Source of the DNA: Saccharothrix algeriensis
GTDB taxonomy: Bacteria > Actinomycetota > Actinomycetes > Mycobacteriales > Pseudonocardiaceae
Length of the DNA: 64,000 nt
Assembly (NCBI RefSeq): GCF_016907655.1
Contig: NZ_JAFBCL010000001.1
Coordinates: 2,700,001-2,764,000 of the forward strand
Direction: 5' to 3'
This document shows, piece after piece, positions 23,912-32,520 of the stretch. Numbering within the stretch: position 1 is the first letter of the stretch; each line of letters starts with the position of its first letter. Below the pieces are notes generated by a model that searched no databases, was not told the DNA's origin, and saw only the letters and a program-made list of their open reading frames with translations. A program made the translations under genes and the position numbers.

Positions 23912-25107
23912 GGGCCTTCTCCCGGGTGGTGGGGCGGGGCGGTGGTGTCCGGGTGGTCGGACAGCAGGCGCAGCACGTCCCGGCAGACGAACATCCGCCG
24001 GTAGTCCCGGTGGTCCCACGGGACGAGGATGCGGCGCTCGACCAGCCGCCGGGTGAGGTCGGTGGCGGCCTTCGTGGTCACCCCGTGCCGGTCGCGCAGG
24101 GCGCGGTGGTCGACCACGGGGAAGCCGATCAGCCCGGCGGCGACCTCCGGCAGCCGGCCCGTCCTGGGCAGCAGCCGGGCGTAGGAGCCGGCGAGGGCCT
24201 CCAGGTGGCCGATCAGCCGCAGCTGCGCCAGCGCCTGGTCGCGGACGGCGGTGGCGAAGAACGCGACCCAGCGGTGGATGCGCCCGGTGTCGACCACCGC
24301 GCGGATCTCCTCCTGGTACCGGGGCAGGGTGTCGTCCAGCCACACCGACAGCGGGAGGACCTGGTCGCGCAGCAGGCCGCAGCGCACCACCTCCAGCATC
24401 GAGAAGACCCGCGCCACGTGCCCGTTGGCCGTCGGGAACGGTTGCAGCACCTCGAGCTGGTAGTGCGCGAGCGCGATCTTGGCCAGCCGCGGCTGCTCGT
24501 CCTCCTCGCGCACCCACGTGGACCACTGCTCCAGCAGCGCCACGAGGTGCGCGCCGGTCGCGGTCAGCAGGTAGGCGCGCCGGGGGTCGGCGCCGAGCGC
24601 GCCGGGCTCCCGGCGCAGCAGGTCGCGCAGGCGCCGGCCCGGGTCGCCGGTCATGATCGCCGTCAGCTCGCCGACCAGCTCGGCGTCGACCACCGCGCCG
24701 GCCCGCACGCGCGCGAGGCCGTGGTCGTAGGCGGCCAGGTAGGGCGCGAGCAGCTGCTCGGGCGCGGACCGGTCCGACGGCGGGTCGCCGCGCGCGGCCA
24801 GGAGGTCCGCGGCGAGCGCCTCGCGCAGCCCGACGACCGCGCCGGTGAGGCCGGCCGAGCTCTGCGCGTCGCGCACCTGGGTGGCCCGGACCAGCCCGGA
24901 CCGCACGCGCAGGCGCTCGGCGGCCTCGTCGAGCCGGCCGAGGGCGTGCTCGGCCTCGGCGACCAGCCGGTAGGTGGCCACCGGCAGCGGGAGGTCCGAC
25001 GGCAGCGGCGGCGGCAGGTAGGCCCCTTCGCGCAGGCGGGCCGCGGGGATGCCGGGGAGGTGGGGTACCGGAGCCCACTGCCCTGGAGGCAGGGGAGGGA
25101 CGTTCAT
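23908..25107 (-). CDS. Fic-family protein with altered catalytic motif
   Basis: 399 aa. The Fic N-terminal domain (LPSDLPLPVATYRLVAEAEH) precedes the Fic core. The signature HPFxxGNGRxGR reads QPFPTANGHVAR: the catalytic His is Gln222, and the phosphate-binding Arg and following Gly are His230 and Ala232. In the N-terminal helix the inhibitory pattern SSxIEG reads SSAGLTG, without the Glu. A winged-helix-like C-terminus follows (VTTKAATDLTRRLVERRILV). AMP transfer is therefore doubtful; it may be a pseudoenzyme or a divergent regulator. The start is ATG 25107 or TTG 25143, which has AGGAG upstream but lies inside a palindrome. Confidence 0.8.
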   Translation of the reverse strand: MNVPPLPPGQWAPVPHLPGIPAARLREGAYLPPPLPSDLPLPVATYRLVAEAEHALGRLDEAAERLRVRSGLVRATQVRDAQSSAGLTGAVVGLREALAADLLAARGDPPSDRSAPEQLLAPYLAAYDHGLARVRAGAVVDAELVGELTAIMTGDPGRRLRDLLRREPGALGADPRRAYLLTATGAHLVALLEQWSTWVREEDEQPRLAKIALAHYQLEVLQPFPTANGHVARVFSMLEVVRCGLLRDQVLPLSVWLDDTLPRYQEEIRAVVDTGRIHRWVAFFATAVRDQALAQLRLIGHLEALAGSYARLLPRTGRLPEVAAGLIGFPVVDHRALRDRHGVTTKAATDLTRRLVERRILVPWDHRDYRRMFVCRDVLRLLSDHPDTTAPPHHPGEGP

Positions 25108-25124
25108 GGGGAGCAGCATCCACC

Positions 25125-25155
25125 AGGTGAAGTGAAAGCGCAATGCACTTCACCT
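25125..25155. promoter_or_regulatory. 31-bp palindromic operator before the Fic-like gene
   Basis: AGGTGAAGTG (25125-25134) and CACTTCACCT (25146-25155) are perfect inverted repeats with an 11-bp spacer, placed 18-48 bp upstream of the ATG at 25107. This fits a dimeric repressor site, possibly for the wHTH-like C-terminus of the Fic-like protein itself. Confidence 0.6.
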
Positions 25156-25595
25156 CTCCTTTCCCAATCAAGCAGTGGAATTCACCGATTCGCCGACGCG
25201 GCCGACCGGACGCATTCCCCGGCTGCCCCGGTTATAGCACCGACGGCCGACCGGACGTACCGCCGAGCAATTTCCGCAAATCTGCGGACAGTGGCCGCGA
25301 GCTGCGTCGATTCCACCCGGTCGGCACTCGGGCCGAGTATTCCACCCGACTGTCGGCGGTACGGCCGCGGCCGATCGGGCGCGGCGGAATGGCCGGGCAA
25401 TGCGCCCGCCCGGCGCGGGGCCGAAACGGGCGCGCGGGGAAACGGGGGCGGGCCACCGGCCGGGTGCGGTCGTTTCGGCCGTGATGACCAGCGCGGACGC
25501 TACGATCACCGGGTGCGACCACGGGCATTCGGGCGGGGCGGCGGCGGACGGGCCCGCCGCGGGCGGGGCGGTCCACCGCGCGGGCGCACCGGCGG
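25156..25595. other. Divergent intergenic region, Fic-like gene / LAL regulator
   Basis: About 440 bp without a supported gene. It contains a 13-bp direct repeat GGCCGACCGGACG at 25200-25212 and 25245-25257. Promoters of both divergent genes should lie here, but I see no convincing -35/-10 pair. Confidence 0.4.
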
Positions 25596-28394
25596 ATGAC
25601 CCCCCTGGAGCGGGACCGCGAGCTGGCGCGGATCGCGGGCGCGCTGGACTCGGCGGTGCGCGGCGAGGGCCGCGTCGTGGTGGTCGAGGGGCGCGCGGGC
25701 ATCGGCAAGACCCGGCTCGTCGAGGCGACCCGCGAGCTGGCCAAGGCCCGCGGGTTCGGCCGCCTGCAGGCGGTGGGCGACGCGCTGGAGTCCGCGATGG
25801 CGTGGGGCGTCGTGCGGCAGCTGGTGGAGCGCTCGGTGTCCCGCTACCGCGGCGGGACCAGGGCGGCGATCCTGGCCGGGCCGGCCGGGGACGCGCTGCG
25901 GGCGCTGGACGCCGCGGCCGACGACCCGGGCGAGGCCGGACCGGCCCGCACCCTGCACGCGCTGTGGTGGGTGGCGGTCGACCTGTCCGCCACCCGGCCG
26001 CTGCTGATCACCGTGGACGACGCGCACTGGGCGGACCCGTCGTCGCTGCACTTCCTGGTCTACCTGGCCCGCCGGATCGCGGACCTGCCGATCGCGCTGG
26101 TGGTGGCGACCCGCCCGCCGGAGGCCAACACCGGGCCGCTCGCGCAGCTGTGCGACGCGCGCCGGGCCGAGCGCCTGCTGCCCCGGCCGCTCACCCCCGG
26201 CGCGCTGGCCGACCTGGTCGCGGCCCGGGGCGCGCGGCCGGCCGCCGACGTGGTCGCCGCGCTGCACGAGGCCAGCGCGGGCAACCCGTTCCTGGCCGGC
26301 GTCCTGGTGGACGAGCTGGAATCGCTCGGCCTGCCGCTGGACGCGCCGGCGACCGCCGACCGGGTGGGCGGGCTCGGGCCCGCCGCGGTGTTCCGGGCCG
26401 TGCTGGGCCGGTTGCCCGACGACGCGGTCCGGCTGGCGGGCGCGGTGGCCGTGCTGGGCTCGGGCGGCGACCCGTGGCTGGCGGGCGCGGTCGCGGGCCT
26501 GCCCCCGGCCGCGCTGCCCGACGCGGTCGGCGCGCTGGTCGGCGCGCACGTCCTGACCGGGCAGGACGACCACCTGGTGTTCGCGCACCCGGTGGTGCGC
26601 GAGGCGGTGCTGACCGAGCTGGGGCCGGTGGCGCGGGCCGCGCTGCACGCCGAGGCCGCGACCCGGCTGCGGGCGGCGCAGGCGCCCGCCGACCGGATCG
26701 CCGCCCACCTGGCCCGCGCGCCGCGGGGCGCCCTCCCGGACGCGGCGGACGTGCTGCGCCGGGCCGCCGCCGCGCTGCTGGCCGCCGGTGACGCCGGGAC
26801 CGCCGCCGCGCACCTGGCCCGCGCCGTCGAGGAGCGCCCGGACGACGCCGGGCTGCGGGCCGAGTGGGGCCGGGCGCTGCTGCGCACCGGGGCCGCGGCC
26901 GAGGCGCAGCACCAGCTCCGGGCCGCCGCGCGGGACCTGCCCAACGCCGAGCTGGTCGCCGCCGCCGCGTCCGCGACCGCCGTCGTGGAGGGGCCGGAGG
27001 CCGCGATCGCCGAGCTGTCGCAGGCCGTGCGCGCGCTGCCCGGCGGCGACGGCCGGCTGCACCTGGAGGCCCGGCTGGCGGTCACCCGGTCGTTCCTGCG
27101 CGACCAGCGGCACGTCGCGTCCGAGCACCTCGGCCGGTACGCCGCGCTGCGCGGCGGCACGCCCGACGAGCGCACCCTGCTGGGGCTGCTGGCCCAGATG
27201 GGCCGCTACGAGGTGCGGCCCTCCCGGCAGGTGGCCGACACGGCGCTGCGCGCGCTGTCCAACGGCGCGTACTTCGACGACGCCACCGGCAGCACGGACG
27301 CGATGGTCGCGTGGGTCGTCGCGGTGATCGCGCTGGTGTCGGCCGACGGCGTGGAGGAGGCGCGCCGGGAGGTCGACCGGGCCCGGCTGCGGGTCCGGCG
27401 GCACGGGTCGCCGGTGGAGTTCGCGATGGTCGCCAACGCCGCGCTGTTCCTGAACTGGCGGCTGGGCAACGCGGACTTCGTGGAGGCCGAGGCGGAGGGC
27501 GCGCTGGCGGCGGTCAAGGACGAGGACCCGGTGCAGCACGTCGTCGCGCTGCGGGCGACGGCGACGCACTTCGCCGCGTACGCGGCGCTGGAGCACGACG
27601 ACGTGGCGGGCGCGCGGCGCGCGCTGGCCCGGTTCGACGCCGAGCACCCCGACCCGCCGAGGATGATGCCGACGCTGTGGCTGCGCGAGCCGCGGGCGCT
27701 GGTCGCGCTGGCGGGCGGCGACCCGGTGGAGGCGCGGGCGCAGGCGCTCCTCCTGCGCGACGAGATGCTGGCCGCCGGGGTCGACCCGCCGACCGTCCCG
27801 TGGCGGGACCCGGCCGCGCGGGCGGCGATGCTGCTCGGCGCCGAGGCGGAGGCGCCGGCGCTGGGCGAGCAGCAGCTGGCCATCGCGCGGAAGTGGGGCG
27901 CGGCAACGGAAGTGGGCGCCGCGCTGCGGTTGCTCGCGCACGTCGACGCCACCCGCCGCGTCGAGCTGCTGGCGGAATCCGTCGCGGTGCTGGAGACCTC
28001 GCCCGCCCGCCTGCAGCTGGCCCGGTCGCTGGTGGACCTCGGGGAGGCGTTGCGGGTGGCCCGCCGCCGCACCGACGCGCGCGCGCCGCTGCTGCGGGGC
28101 ATCGACCTGGCGGCCGAGTGCGGGTCGCCGGCGCTGCGCGCGCGGGCCGCGGAGGCGTTGGAGGCGTTGGGCGACCGGCCGCGCCGGCTGCCGGCCGCGG
28201 GCACGGCGGCGCTGACCGCGAGCGAGCGGCGGGTGGCGGACCTCGCCGCGGTCGGCCGGGCGAACCGGGAGATCGCGCAGGAGTTGTTCGTGACGCCCAA
28301 GACGGTGGAGAACCACCTCAGCCGCATCTACACCAAGCTCGGCATCAACGGCCGCCGCGAGCTGGCGCGCGTGCTCGCCCGGAAATCCGCCTGA
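25596..28394 (+). CDS. LuxR-family regulator with AAA/STAND ATPase (LAL type)
   Basis: 932 aa. The N-terminal ATPase has Walker A VVEGRAGIGKTRLVEATREL (about 29-48) and Walker B LLITVDDAHWADPSSLHFL (about 129-147). A long helical repeat region spans about 390-850. The C-terminal LuxR HTH is ALTASERRVADLAAVGRANR, EIAQELFVTPKTVENHLSRI. LALs are large ATP-dependent activators, often of secondary or sugar metabolism; no target cluster is adjacent. The next gene, 160 bp downstream on the same strand, encodes a secreted C39-like protein and may be a target. Confidence 0.93.
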   Translation: MTPLERDRELARIAGALDSAVRGEGRVVVVEGRAGIGKTRLVEATRELAKARGFGRLQAVGDALESAMAWGVVRQLVERSVSRYRGGTRAAILAGPAGDALRALDAAADDPGEAGPARTLHALWWVAVDLSATRPLLITVDDAHWADPSSLHFLVYLARRIADLPIALVVATRPPEANTGPLAQLCDARRAERLLPRPLTPGALADLVAARGARPAADVVAALHEASAGNPFLAGVLVDELESLGLPLDAPATADRVGGLGPAAVFRAVLGRLPDDAVRLAGAVAVLGSGGDPWLAGAVAGLPPAALPDAVGALVGAHVLTGQDDHLVFAHPVVREAVLTELGPVARAALHAEAATRLRAAQAPADRIAAHLARAPRGALPDAADVLRRAAAALLAAGDAGTAAAHLARAVEERPDDAGLRAEWGRALLRTGAAAEAQHQLRAAARDLPNAELVAAAASATAVVEGPEAAIAELSQAVRALPGGDGRLHLEARLAVTRSFLRDQRHVASEHLGRYAALRGGTPDERTLLGLLAQMGRYEVRPSRQVADTALRALSNGAYFDDATGSTDAMVAWVVAVIALVSADGVEEARREVDRARLRVRRHGSPVEFAMVANAALFLNWRLGNADFVEAEAEGALAAVKDEDPVQHVVALRATATHFAAYAALEHDDVAGARRALARFDAEHPDPPRMMPTLWLREPRALVALAGGDPVEARAQALLLRDEMLAAGVDPPTVPWRDPAARAAMLLGAEAEAPALGEQQLAIARKWGAATEVGAALRLLAHVDATRRVELLAESVAVLETSPARLQLARSLVDLGEALRVARRRTDARAPLLRGIDLAAECGSPALRARAAEALEALGDRPRRLPAAGTAALTASERRVADLAAVGRANREIAQELFVTPKTVENHLSRIYTKLGINGRRELARVLARKSA

Positions 28395-28556
28395 GAAGAT
28401 CGAGGAGCGGGTCTGGGGGGTGGTGGATACACCCAACTTCCGCGCGCCCGAGGTTGGGTGGCGACCCCTCATGCCCTCGCGGCTCCCGGGGCCCAGTCTT
28501 GTCCTACCGCACCACGACAGCCCTTCACGGGGGCTCGTCCACAGGAGGTAGGACCC

Positions 28557-29498
28557 ATGATGCGCAAGGCTTTCGCCCTGACCGCCGCCGTCGCCGCCGG
28601 CACCGTCGCGTTCACCGGTGTCGCCGCCGCCGACAAGATCGGCACGCCGGCGCCGTGCACCCGCACCGGCGACGTGTCCGGCCCGGACTTCGACGTCAGG
28701 CTGTGCGGCGTGAGCGACGTCGACCAGCAGCGAGCCGGCCTGCACAGAGACGGCAACGCCTATTGCGGCCCCGCGTCGCTCTACAACGTGCTGCACTACT
28801 GGGGCCACGTGAAGGGCGCGCCGGTCGGCTGGCTCACCACCAAGGTCAAGGAGCTGGACCCGCGGGACCAGGCCGACTACACCGTGGTCACCAACTCGAT
28901 CTGGCGCATCGGCGTGGACGCCGGGTACGACGGCAAGACCACCATGACGAACCTCCAGACCGCGTGGAACGTCGCCACCAAGCCCGCCCGCGACGCGTAC
29001 TGGAAGACCGACGTGGGCAACGTCAACTCCGCCACCTCGCCCGACTTCTCCGGTGAGCTGGCCCGGAAGCTCGACGCGGGTCCCGTGCAGCTGGTCTACG
29101 GCCGCTACTCGGCGGGCCCGCAGGCGGGCAGCCTGCAGCGGGGCGGCGGGCACATCGTCACCGTCGTCGCGGCCAAGGGCTCGTTCGGCGGGGACACCGT
29201 GCAGCTCAAGCTGGCCGACCCGGGCCGGGCGGCCGACAAGTCCGACCCCGACCACCTCTACACCCAGTCGGACTACCAGTCGTTGGACGTGACGCTGACC
29301 AGGCGCACGGTCAACGAGTACCGGCCGGTCACCGACGACGAGGACACCGAGGTCGACGAGAGCCTCCAGCCCGGCACCTACCGGACCGTCGAGCGCTGGG
29401 AGCTGACCGGCCCGCAGTACGTCGGGACGACCCGGCAGATGGTGGAGACGTTCAACTGGTTCACCCTGCGCGCGCCCGGCGGCCACTCCGGCCACTGA
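28557..29498 (+). CDS. Secreted C39/papain-like cysteine peptidase-fold protein
   Basis: 313 aa with a Sec signal peptide (MMRKAFALTAAVAAGTVAFT, cleavage near AAA-DK). Papain-like landmarks are in order: Cys70 in GNAYCGPASLYNVLHYWG, His199 in GGGHIVTVVA and Asp221 in LADPG, a C39-type Cys-His-Asp triad. A Tyr/Asp-rich C-terminus follows. GGAGG precedes the ATG pair at 28557/28560. No ABC transporter or double-Gly leader peptide is nearby, so it is not a bacteriocin-maturation peptidase. A stand-alone secreted peptidase or peptidase-like effector is more likely. Hairpins follow. Confidence 0.8.
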   Translation: MMRKAFALTAAVAAGTVAFTGVAAADKIGTPAPCTRTGDVSGPDFDVRLCGVSDVDQQRAGLHRDGNAYCGPASLYNVLHYWGHVKGAPVGWLTTKVKELDPRDQADYTVVTNSIWRIGVDAGYDGKTTMTNLQTAWNVATKPARDAYWKTDVGNVNSATSPDFSGELARKLDAGPVQLVYGRYSAGPQAGSLQRGGGHIVTVVAAKGSFGGDTVQLKLADPGRAADKSDPDHLYTQSDYQSLDVTLTRRTVNEYRPVTDDEDTEVDESLQPGTYRTVERWELTGPQYVGTTRQMVETFNWFTLRAPGGHSGH

Positions 29499-29501
29499 TC
29501 C

Positions 29502-29528
29502 CGAGGCGGACGCCGTCGCGCCGCCTCG
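29502..29528. terminator. Hairpin after the C39-like gene
   Basis: CGAGGCGG (29502-29509) pairs with CCGCCTCG (29521-29528), extended by outer GATC pairs. It begins right at the stop codon. Confidence 0.6.
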
Positions 29529-29642
29529 TGATCGGGCCGCCGCTCCGGTCGAACAGATGTTCGATGCATCCACAGCTGTGGACAAGCCTGTGGACAACCG
29601 CCGCGAGGGCGCCCGGCCGCCCACCGGCGTAGGGGTTGGGCG

Positions 29643-29674
29643 GCGCGGAGGTCAGATGCGGCTGACCTCCGCGC
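29643..29674. terminator. 13-bp perfect hairpin in the convergent gap
   Basis: Arms 29643-29655 and 29662-29674 pair perfectly around ATGCGG. It lies between the C39-like gene and the convergent DUF397 operon, so it can act for either strand. Confidence 0.75.
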
Positions 29675-29810
29675 CACCGGCGACGAACACGGAGTTCCGC
29701 TCGAGCGTCACGGAACCGGCAAGGGCGCGGAGCCGGTTCCCGCTGCGTCTCCAGGTCAGGTTCGTCGATGAGGGGGCGCGCCCCCTCCCCGCCCACCCGG
29801 GCGGGCAGCC

Positions 29811-30116
29811 TCAGCAGAGCCGGTCGTCGGGCAGTTCGAGCAGCTCGTCCAGCACGCTCGTCGCCGACCCGTGCCGGCGCCACGAGAACCGGCTCGGCGC
29901 CAGCACGTTCATCTCGTCCGCGGGCATCCGCACGGCCACCACGTCGTCCTCGGTGTGCAGGCGAACCACGTCGATCACCGCGTCGTGGGCGCGCACGCCG
30001 ACCACCGCGGCCAGCTCGCCGCGCGCGTCGCGCGGGTGCAGGAACTGGAAGCCGCGCTCGATCAGCTGCCGCAGCTGGAAGGTCGTGCGGAAGGTCTGGT
30101 CAGTCGACGAGGTCAT
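29811..30116 (-). CDS. Conserved actinobacterial small protein next to DUF397
   Basis: 101 aa. FRTTFQLRQLIERGFQFLHP followed by AVVGVRAHDAVIDVVRLHTE and DDVVAVRMPADEMNVL form an alternating helix/strand protein, soluble and without signal. I know this sequence type as a gene that often follows DUF397 genes. Function is unknown. Its ATG at 30116 overlaps the end of the DUF397 gene by 17 bp, so the pair is translationally coupled. Confidence 0.75.
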   Translation of the reverse strand: MTSSTDQTFRTTFQLRQLIERGFQFLHPRDARGELAAVVGVRAHDAVIDVVRLHTEDDVVAVRMPADEMNVLAPSRFSWRRHGSATSVLDELLELPDDRLC

Positions 30117-30315
30117 CGAACTCCCCGCCCCGGACGCCGGCCGCGAAAGCCTCGATCCCCGCTCGCGCGTAGACGAGGGCGGGGCCGTCCGGGAATCGGG
30201 AGTTGCGCACCGCGACGGCGCCGCCGTCGAGGCAGGCCAGTTCCACGCAGTTGCCCACAGCACCGCTGCGGGCGCTCTTGCGCCAGGTCGCATCCGGCAA
30301 TTCGGCCGCGGACAT
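30100..30315 (-). CDS. DUF397 protein (second copy in window)
   Basis: 71 aa. The DUF397 core is complete: ATWRKSARSGAVGNCVELAC, GGAVAVRNSRFPDGPALVYA, GIEAFAAGVRGGEFDDL. It has lower similarity to the copy at 16539 and lacks that copy's basic C-terminal tail. Its likely partner is the HTH/DUF5753 gene directly upstream on the same strand (30477-31361). A striking paired inverted repeat lies between them. The start at 30315 is inferred from domain length; in-frame ATGs up to 30345 are possible. Confidence 0.85.
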   Translation of the reverse strand: MSAAELPDATWRKSARSGAVGNCVELACLDGGAVAVRNSRFPDGPALVYARAGIEAFAAGVRGGEFDDLVD

Positions 30316-30370
30316 GCCGTTGCGGGCCACGATGGCCATCGACATCACCAATCCACTCGCGACGGGGGGG

Positions 30371-30446
30371 TGCATCTGCACGTGCATCCGGCTGTGCACG
30401 GACGGTAGCACTCCGTGTTCCACTGGTAAATGCACGTGCAGATGCA
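30371..30446. promoter_or_regulatory. 17-bp perfect inverted repeat pair upstream of DUF397
   Basis: TGCATCTGCACGTGCAT (30371-30387) and its exact reverse complement (30430-30446) are separated by 42 bp. Each arm itself contains the palindrome GCACGTGC. The pair lies between the HTH/DUF5753 gene and DUF397, 56-131 bp before the DUF397 start. This is a strong candidate for cooperative binding by the HTH/DUF5753 protein, with DNA looping. Confidence 0.65.
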
Positions 30447-30476
30447 GAGTCGCAATCTCCCCCGGACGGAGGAGCC

Positions 30477-31361
30477 CTACAGGTCCGCTCGGATTTTCAT
30501 GAGCATCTGTCGACTTCTGTCGGGCGTCTCCGCGTCGACCGTCAATCGGTCGAAAACGCGGCTGTAGATTTCCAATTCCTCCAGTTTGTCCAGGTAGAGC
30601 GCGCCCGCCAGGTGTTCCAGGTACACGATGTCCGGCAGGTCCGGCTCACCGAACCGCAGCATCGTGAACGGTCCTTCCGCCGCGTAACCGCTCAACTGGT
30701 AAGGAACGATCTGCAGGGTGATGGGCGCGACCTTGGTCACGGAGAGCAAGTGGTCGATCTGGTCCAGCAGCACCTTCCGCCCGCCGATGGGCCGGTGCAG
30801 CACCGACTCGTCGACGACCGCCCACAGCCTCGGCGCGCCCGACCGGAACATGATCTTCTGCCGCCGCATCCGCAGCTTCACCCGCCGCTCGACCGGCGGA
30901 CCGGCCAGCTCGGGCCGGCCGTGGCTCGCGATCGCCATCGCGTACTCCTCGGTCTGGAGCAGACCGGGCACGAACTGCGTCTCGTAGGTCAGGATCCGGG
31001 TCGCCGCCTCCTCCAGGCCGACGTAGTCCTGGAACCAGTCCGGCATCAGGTCGGTGTAGCGGTGCCACCAGCCCGGCTCGTTCGACCGCCGGACCATCGA
31101 CAGGAACTTGTCCCGCGCGTCCGCGTCGGTCATCCCGTACATCGTCAGCAGGTCCGAGACGTCGCGCTCCTTCAGCCCGACGCGGCCCAGCTCCATCCGG
31201 CTGATCTTCGACTCGGAGCCGCGGATCGCGTACCCCGCGTCCGCCCGGGTGATCTCGACCGCCTCGCGCAGCCGGCGCAACTGCGAGCCGAGCACGATCC
31301 GGAGCGCGGTGGGACCGCTTTCCCGCTCGACCGGCGAACCTCCCGGGTCAACAGTCGTCAT
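30477..31361 (-). CDS. HTH (XRE) regulator with DUF5753 domain (second copy)
   Basis: 294 aa. The HTH lies at residues about 20-70 (LGSQLRRLREAVEITRADAG, YAIRGSESKISRMELGRVGL). Then comes DUF5753 (FQDYVGLEEAATRILTYETQ, FVPGLLQTEEYAMAIASHGR, ITLQIVPYQLSGYAAEGPFT, VYLEHLAGALYLD). It shares domain order with the protein at 16874 but is clearly a different subfamily. It is upstream of and co-oriented with DUF397, and divergent from a DUF574-type methyltransferase gene. Confidence 0.9.
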   Translation of the reverse strand: MTTVDPGGSPVERESGPTALRIVLGSQLRRLREAVEITRADAGYAIRGSESKISRMELGRVGLKERDVSDLLTMYGMTDADARDKFLSMVRRSNEPGWWHRYTDLMPDWFQDYVGLEEAATRILTYETQFVPGLLQTEEYAMAIASHGRPELAGPPVERRVKLRMRRQKIMFRSGAPRLWAVVDESVLHRPIGGRKVLLDQIDHLLSVTKVAPITLQIVPYQLSGYAAEGPFTMLRFGEPDLPDIVYLEHLAGALYLDKLEELEIYSRVFDRLTVDAETPDRSRQMLMKIRADL

Positions 31362-31583
31362 CGCTGATCCTCCCGGCAGTTCTCACTCGTGCGACGCCCC
31401 TCCACCCGAACAGCGGTTGTGCCCGAACGGGGCGAACTCGCATCGTCACCGAACGTACACCCTCGATCTCCGTCCATCCGCCGCGCACCTTCCGCTCACG
31501 CGTTAGAGCCATGCGCTTACGCTGAGTGGAGCACGATGTGGTGCGCAGCCACCGCCCCCCTGATCCCCATTGCGAGGTCATCC

Positions 31584-32417
31584 ATGCCGAGCACGTCCTC
31601 GGGCATCACCGCACCGATCTACATCGACACCACCAAGGCCAGCATCGCCAGGGTCTACGACGCCTTCCTCAACGGCAAGGACAACTACGAGATCGACCGG
31701 GAAGTGCTGCGCCGCGTGCAGCAGGTCGCGCCGGAGGCCGCGACGCTGGCCGTGGACAACCGGTCCTTCCTCATCCGCGCCACCCGGTTCGTCGCCGGGC
31801 AGACCGGCATCACCCAGTTCCTCGACTGCGGCTCCGGCCTGCCCACCGCCGAGAACACCCACCAGGTGGCGCAGCGGATCCAGCCGGACTCGCGGGTCGT
31901 CTACGTCGACAACGACCCCGTGGTGCTGGCGCACGGCCGCGCGCTGCTGGAGGAGAACGACCGGACGCACTTCTCCGCGGCCGACATCTTCAAGCCCCGG
32001 GAAGTCCTGCGGGACGAGGTGGTGCGCAAGCACCTCGACTTCGACGAGCCGATCGCGCTGTTCCAGCTCGGCACCCTGCACCACTACAACGGCGAGTCGC
32101 CCACCACGGCCGAGATCATGGCCGAGTACGTCGAGGCGCTGCCGTCCGGTTCGTACGTGGCGATCAGCCACTTCCTCGACCCCGGGACCGAGGAGCACTC
32201 GGCGATCGCGCGGCGCATGGAGGAGACCTTCCTGCACTCCCCCATGGGCTCGGGCAGGTTCGCCACCCGCGCCGAGCTGCTGGCCCTGTTCGACGGCCTG
32301 GAGCTGGTCGAGCCCGGTCTGGTGATCTGCGCCGACTGGTGGCCGGACGGCCCGCGCCTGCGGAAGCTCGACGCGGTGTCGCACTGCATCGCGGGAGCGA
32401 TCGCGCGCAAGCCGTAG
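31584..32417 (+). CDS. DUF574-type SAM-dependent methyltransferase
   Basis: 277 aa. Hallmarks are IARVYDAFLNGKDNYEIDRE, SAM loop QFLDCGSGLPTAENTHQVAQ, VVYVDNDPVVLAHGRALLEE and the region ALFQLGTLHHYNGE. The family is abundant in actinomycetes, often beside DUF397/HTH genes as here; substrates are mostly unknown. ATG at 31584 has GAGG upstream. It is divergent from the HTH/DUF5753 gene, which may control it. Confidence 0.88.
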   Translation: MPSTSSGITAPIYIDTTKASIARVYDAFLNGKDNYEIDREVLRRVQQVAPEAATLAVDNRSFLIRATRFVAGQTGITQFLDCGSGLPTAENTHQVAQRIQPDSRVVYVDNDPVVLAHGRALLEENDRTHFSAADIFKPREVLRDEVVRKHLDFDEPIALFQLGTLHHYNGESPTTAEIMAEYVEALPSGSYVAISHFLDPGTEEHSAIARRMEETFLHSPMGSGRFATRAELLALFDGLELVEPGLVICADWWPDGPRLRKLDAVSHCIAGAIARKP

Positions 32418-32450
32418 CGGGCGCCGCGAGCGGGCGGCGACCACGCGTCG

Positions 32451-32482
32451 AGCGCCGTGCCATGTGCGGATGGCACGGCGCT
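32451..32482. terminator. 13-bp perfect hairpin, bidirectional
   Basis: Arms 32451-32463 and 32470-32482 pair perfectly around GTGCGG, between the convergent methyltransferase and hydrolase genes. Confidence 0.8.
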
Positions 32483-32520
32483 TCTCGTCGCGGTGGGTCC
32501 CGGCGGACCGGGACGGCGCC

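Noticed and set aside
25506..29624. Very long minus-strand frame (over 1300 codons)
   Set aside because: Antisense to the LAL regulator and C39-like genes, which have clear family motifs. Composition is Arg/Gln/His/Val as expected of the reverse of GC-rich codons.
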